DNA from: Treponema sp. UBA4326
Lineage (GTDB): Bacteria; Spirochaetota; Spirochaetia; Treponematales; Treponemataceae
Length of the DNA: 5,342 bases
Direction: 5' to 3'
Assembly: GCA_002393835.1 (NCBI GenBank)
Contig: DGTW01000227.1
Location: 1 to 5,342, forward strand
In this document: one piece after another, positions 5,182 through 5,342 of the stretch
Layout of the letters: each line of letters opens with the position of its first letter
Numbering within the stretch: the stretch's first letter is position 1
Program-made: the position numbers and the translations under genes
The notes under the pieces: generated by a model
The model's database searches: none
What the model was told of the DNA's origin: nothing
Seen by the model: the letters and a program-made list of their open reading frames with translations, nothing else

Positions 5182-5342
5182 GGCATGAGTCTAGCAGAAA
5201 TAGCGCTTTTCGGGAACAGTTTTATTTTTCCATGCAGTGCAAACGCATTATAAACTGTTCTGCCTACAAAAATGGCTCCCAGTCGCAAAAACGGCTTATC
5301 AAAACCGCAAACTAGTTTGCTACACGCATTTTGTGCTTGTAA
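5124..5342 (-). CDS. Unresolved open frame entering from the right edge
   Basis: A minus-strand frame is open from the window edge for 72 codons to TGA 5126-5124, overlapping the first 58 bases of ttcA in another frame. Its translation has ordinary composition, for example FLRLGAIFVGRTVYNAFALH, and I recognise no domain. It crosses the palindrome, the terminator-like stem and the inverted repeat. A competing short frame ends at TAG 5314-5312. This may be the end of an upstream gene, a decayed gene, a dispersed repeat that happens to be open, or chance. No start codon is visible within the window before ATG 5186. Confidence 0.15.
   Translation of the reverse strand, partial: LQAQNACSKLVCGFDKPFLRLGAIFVGRTVYNAFALHGKIKLFPKSAISARLMPWGSQNYSVLSTKQFMTTK
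5188..5193 (-). promoter_or_regulatory. Possible extended -10 of ttcA, leaderless spacing
   Basis: On the minus strand the bases read TGC-TAGACT, an extended -10-like hexamer of the TANNNT type, ending six bases before ATG 5181. The sequence 17 bp upstream (TTCCCG) is a poor -35. The spacing is identical to that at lon and no Shine-Dalgarno precedes the ATG. A perfect TATAAT at 5252-5247 is a competing promoter that would give a leader of about 60 bases. Confidence 0.3.
5214..5260. repeat. Perfect 9-bp inverted repeat around a TATAAT, possible operator
   Basis: GAACAGTTT (5214-5222) and AAACTGTTC (5252-5260) are perfect inverted copies separated by 29 bp. A minus-strand TATAAT (5252-5247) and an overlapping plus-strand TATAAA (5249-5254) sit at the inner edge of the right arm, upstream of ttcA. 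This placement would suit a regulator or an RNA hairpin in a longer ttcA leader. No good -35 accompanies the TATAAT. The same bases also lie in a minus-strand open frame reaching the window edge, so they may instead be coding. Confidence 0.4.
5287..5307 (-). terminator. Candidate intrinsic terminator of a gene beyond the right edge
   Basis: On the minus strand CGGTTT-TGAT-AAGCCG forms a six-pair stem (one U-G pair) with a four-base loop, followed directly by TTTTT. It would end transcription arriving from the right, before ttcA. One minus-strand frame entering from the edge ends at TAG 5314-5312, five bases before this stem, which fits a gene end. The stem is short, so confidence is modest. 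Confidence 0.4.
5307..5320. repeat. Perfect 14-bp palindrome GCAAACTAGTTTGC
   Basis: The fourteen bases equal their own reverse complement. The palindrome abuts the terminator-like stem at 5292-5307 and contains the minus-strand TAG at 5314-5312. It could be a dimeric protein site, or a hairpin reinforcing termination. No regulator family is recognised. Confidence 0.4.

Noticed and set aside
5214..5260. LexA/SOS box reading of GAAC...GTTC
   Set aside because: The known Gram-positive box has the two halves only four bases apart; here the arms are 29 bp apart.
5272..5342. Plus-strand ATG frame open to the right edge (MAPSRKNGLSKPQ...)
   Set aside because: There is no ribosome site, no recognisable sequence and only 23 codons; it runs antisense to the terminator-like stem.

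Overview
The window reads like a stretch of spirochaete chromosome, most probably Treponema. This is inferred from the overall look of the Lon and methyltransferase proteins, moderate GC in the genes and AT-rich intergenic DNA, and it was not tested by a search. All three clear genes lie on the minus strand and are complete. In transcription order (right to left) they are a compact TtcA-type tRNA sulfurtransferase (5181-4471), the ATP-dependent protease Lon (4425-1675) and an RlmI-type 23S rRNA cytosine-C5 methyltransferase (1568-312). No plasmid, phage, transposase, CRISPR or defence gene is visible.

Region by region: 1-311 is an AT-rich flank with no convincing gene. It holds short plus-strand open frames, an extended -10 on the minus strand and a weak hairpin just past the methyltransferase stop. 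312-1568 is the methyltransferase gene, which has a clear Shine-Dalgarno. 1569-1674 is almost filled by an inverted, helix-phased array of seven CACAGAT-like heptamers, which looks like a dispersed intergenic repeat. 1675-4425 is lon, with all catalytic motifs intact and an unusual charged N-terminal extension of about 110 residues. 4426-4470 is a 45-bp gap carrying a good sigma70-type promoter placed so that transcription should begin at or next to the lon ATG. 4471-5181 is the ttcA-type gene. 5182-5342 is a structured flank with a terminator-like hairpin, a perfect 14-bp palindrome, a long inverted repeat touching a TATAAT, and a minus-strand frame open to the window edge.

The genes share a theme of RNA modification (tRNA s2C32 and 23S rRNA m5C) on either side of a protein quality-control protease. 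They are probably neighbours rather than one pathway. lon seems to have its own promoter, and the repeat array separates it from the methyltransferase gene.

No clearly new biological system is evident. The most interesting signals are the leaderless-type start architecture at lon and ttcA (a TANNNT hexamer, 6 nt, then ATG, with no Shine-Dalgarno), the phased repeat array, the Lon extension, and two flanks whose open frames cannot be settled from this window.
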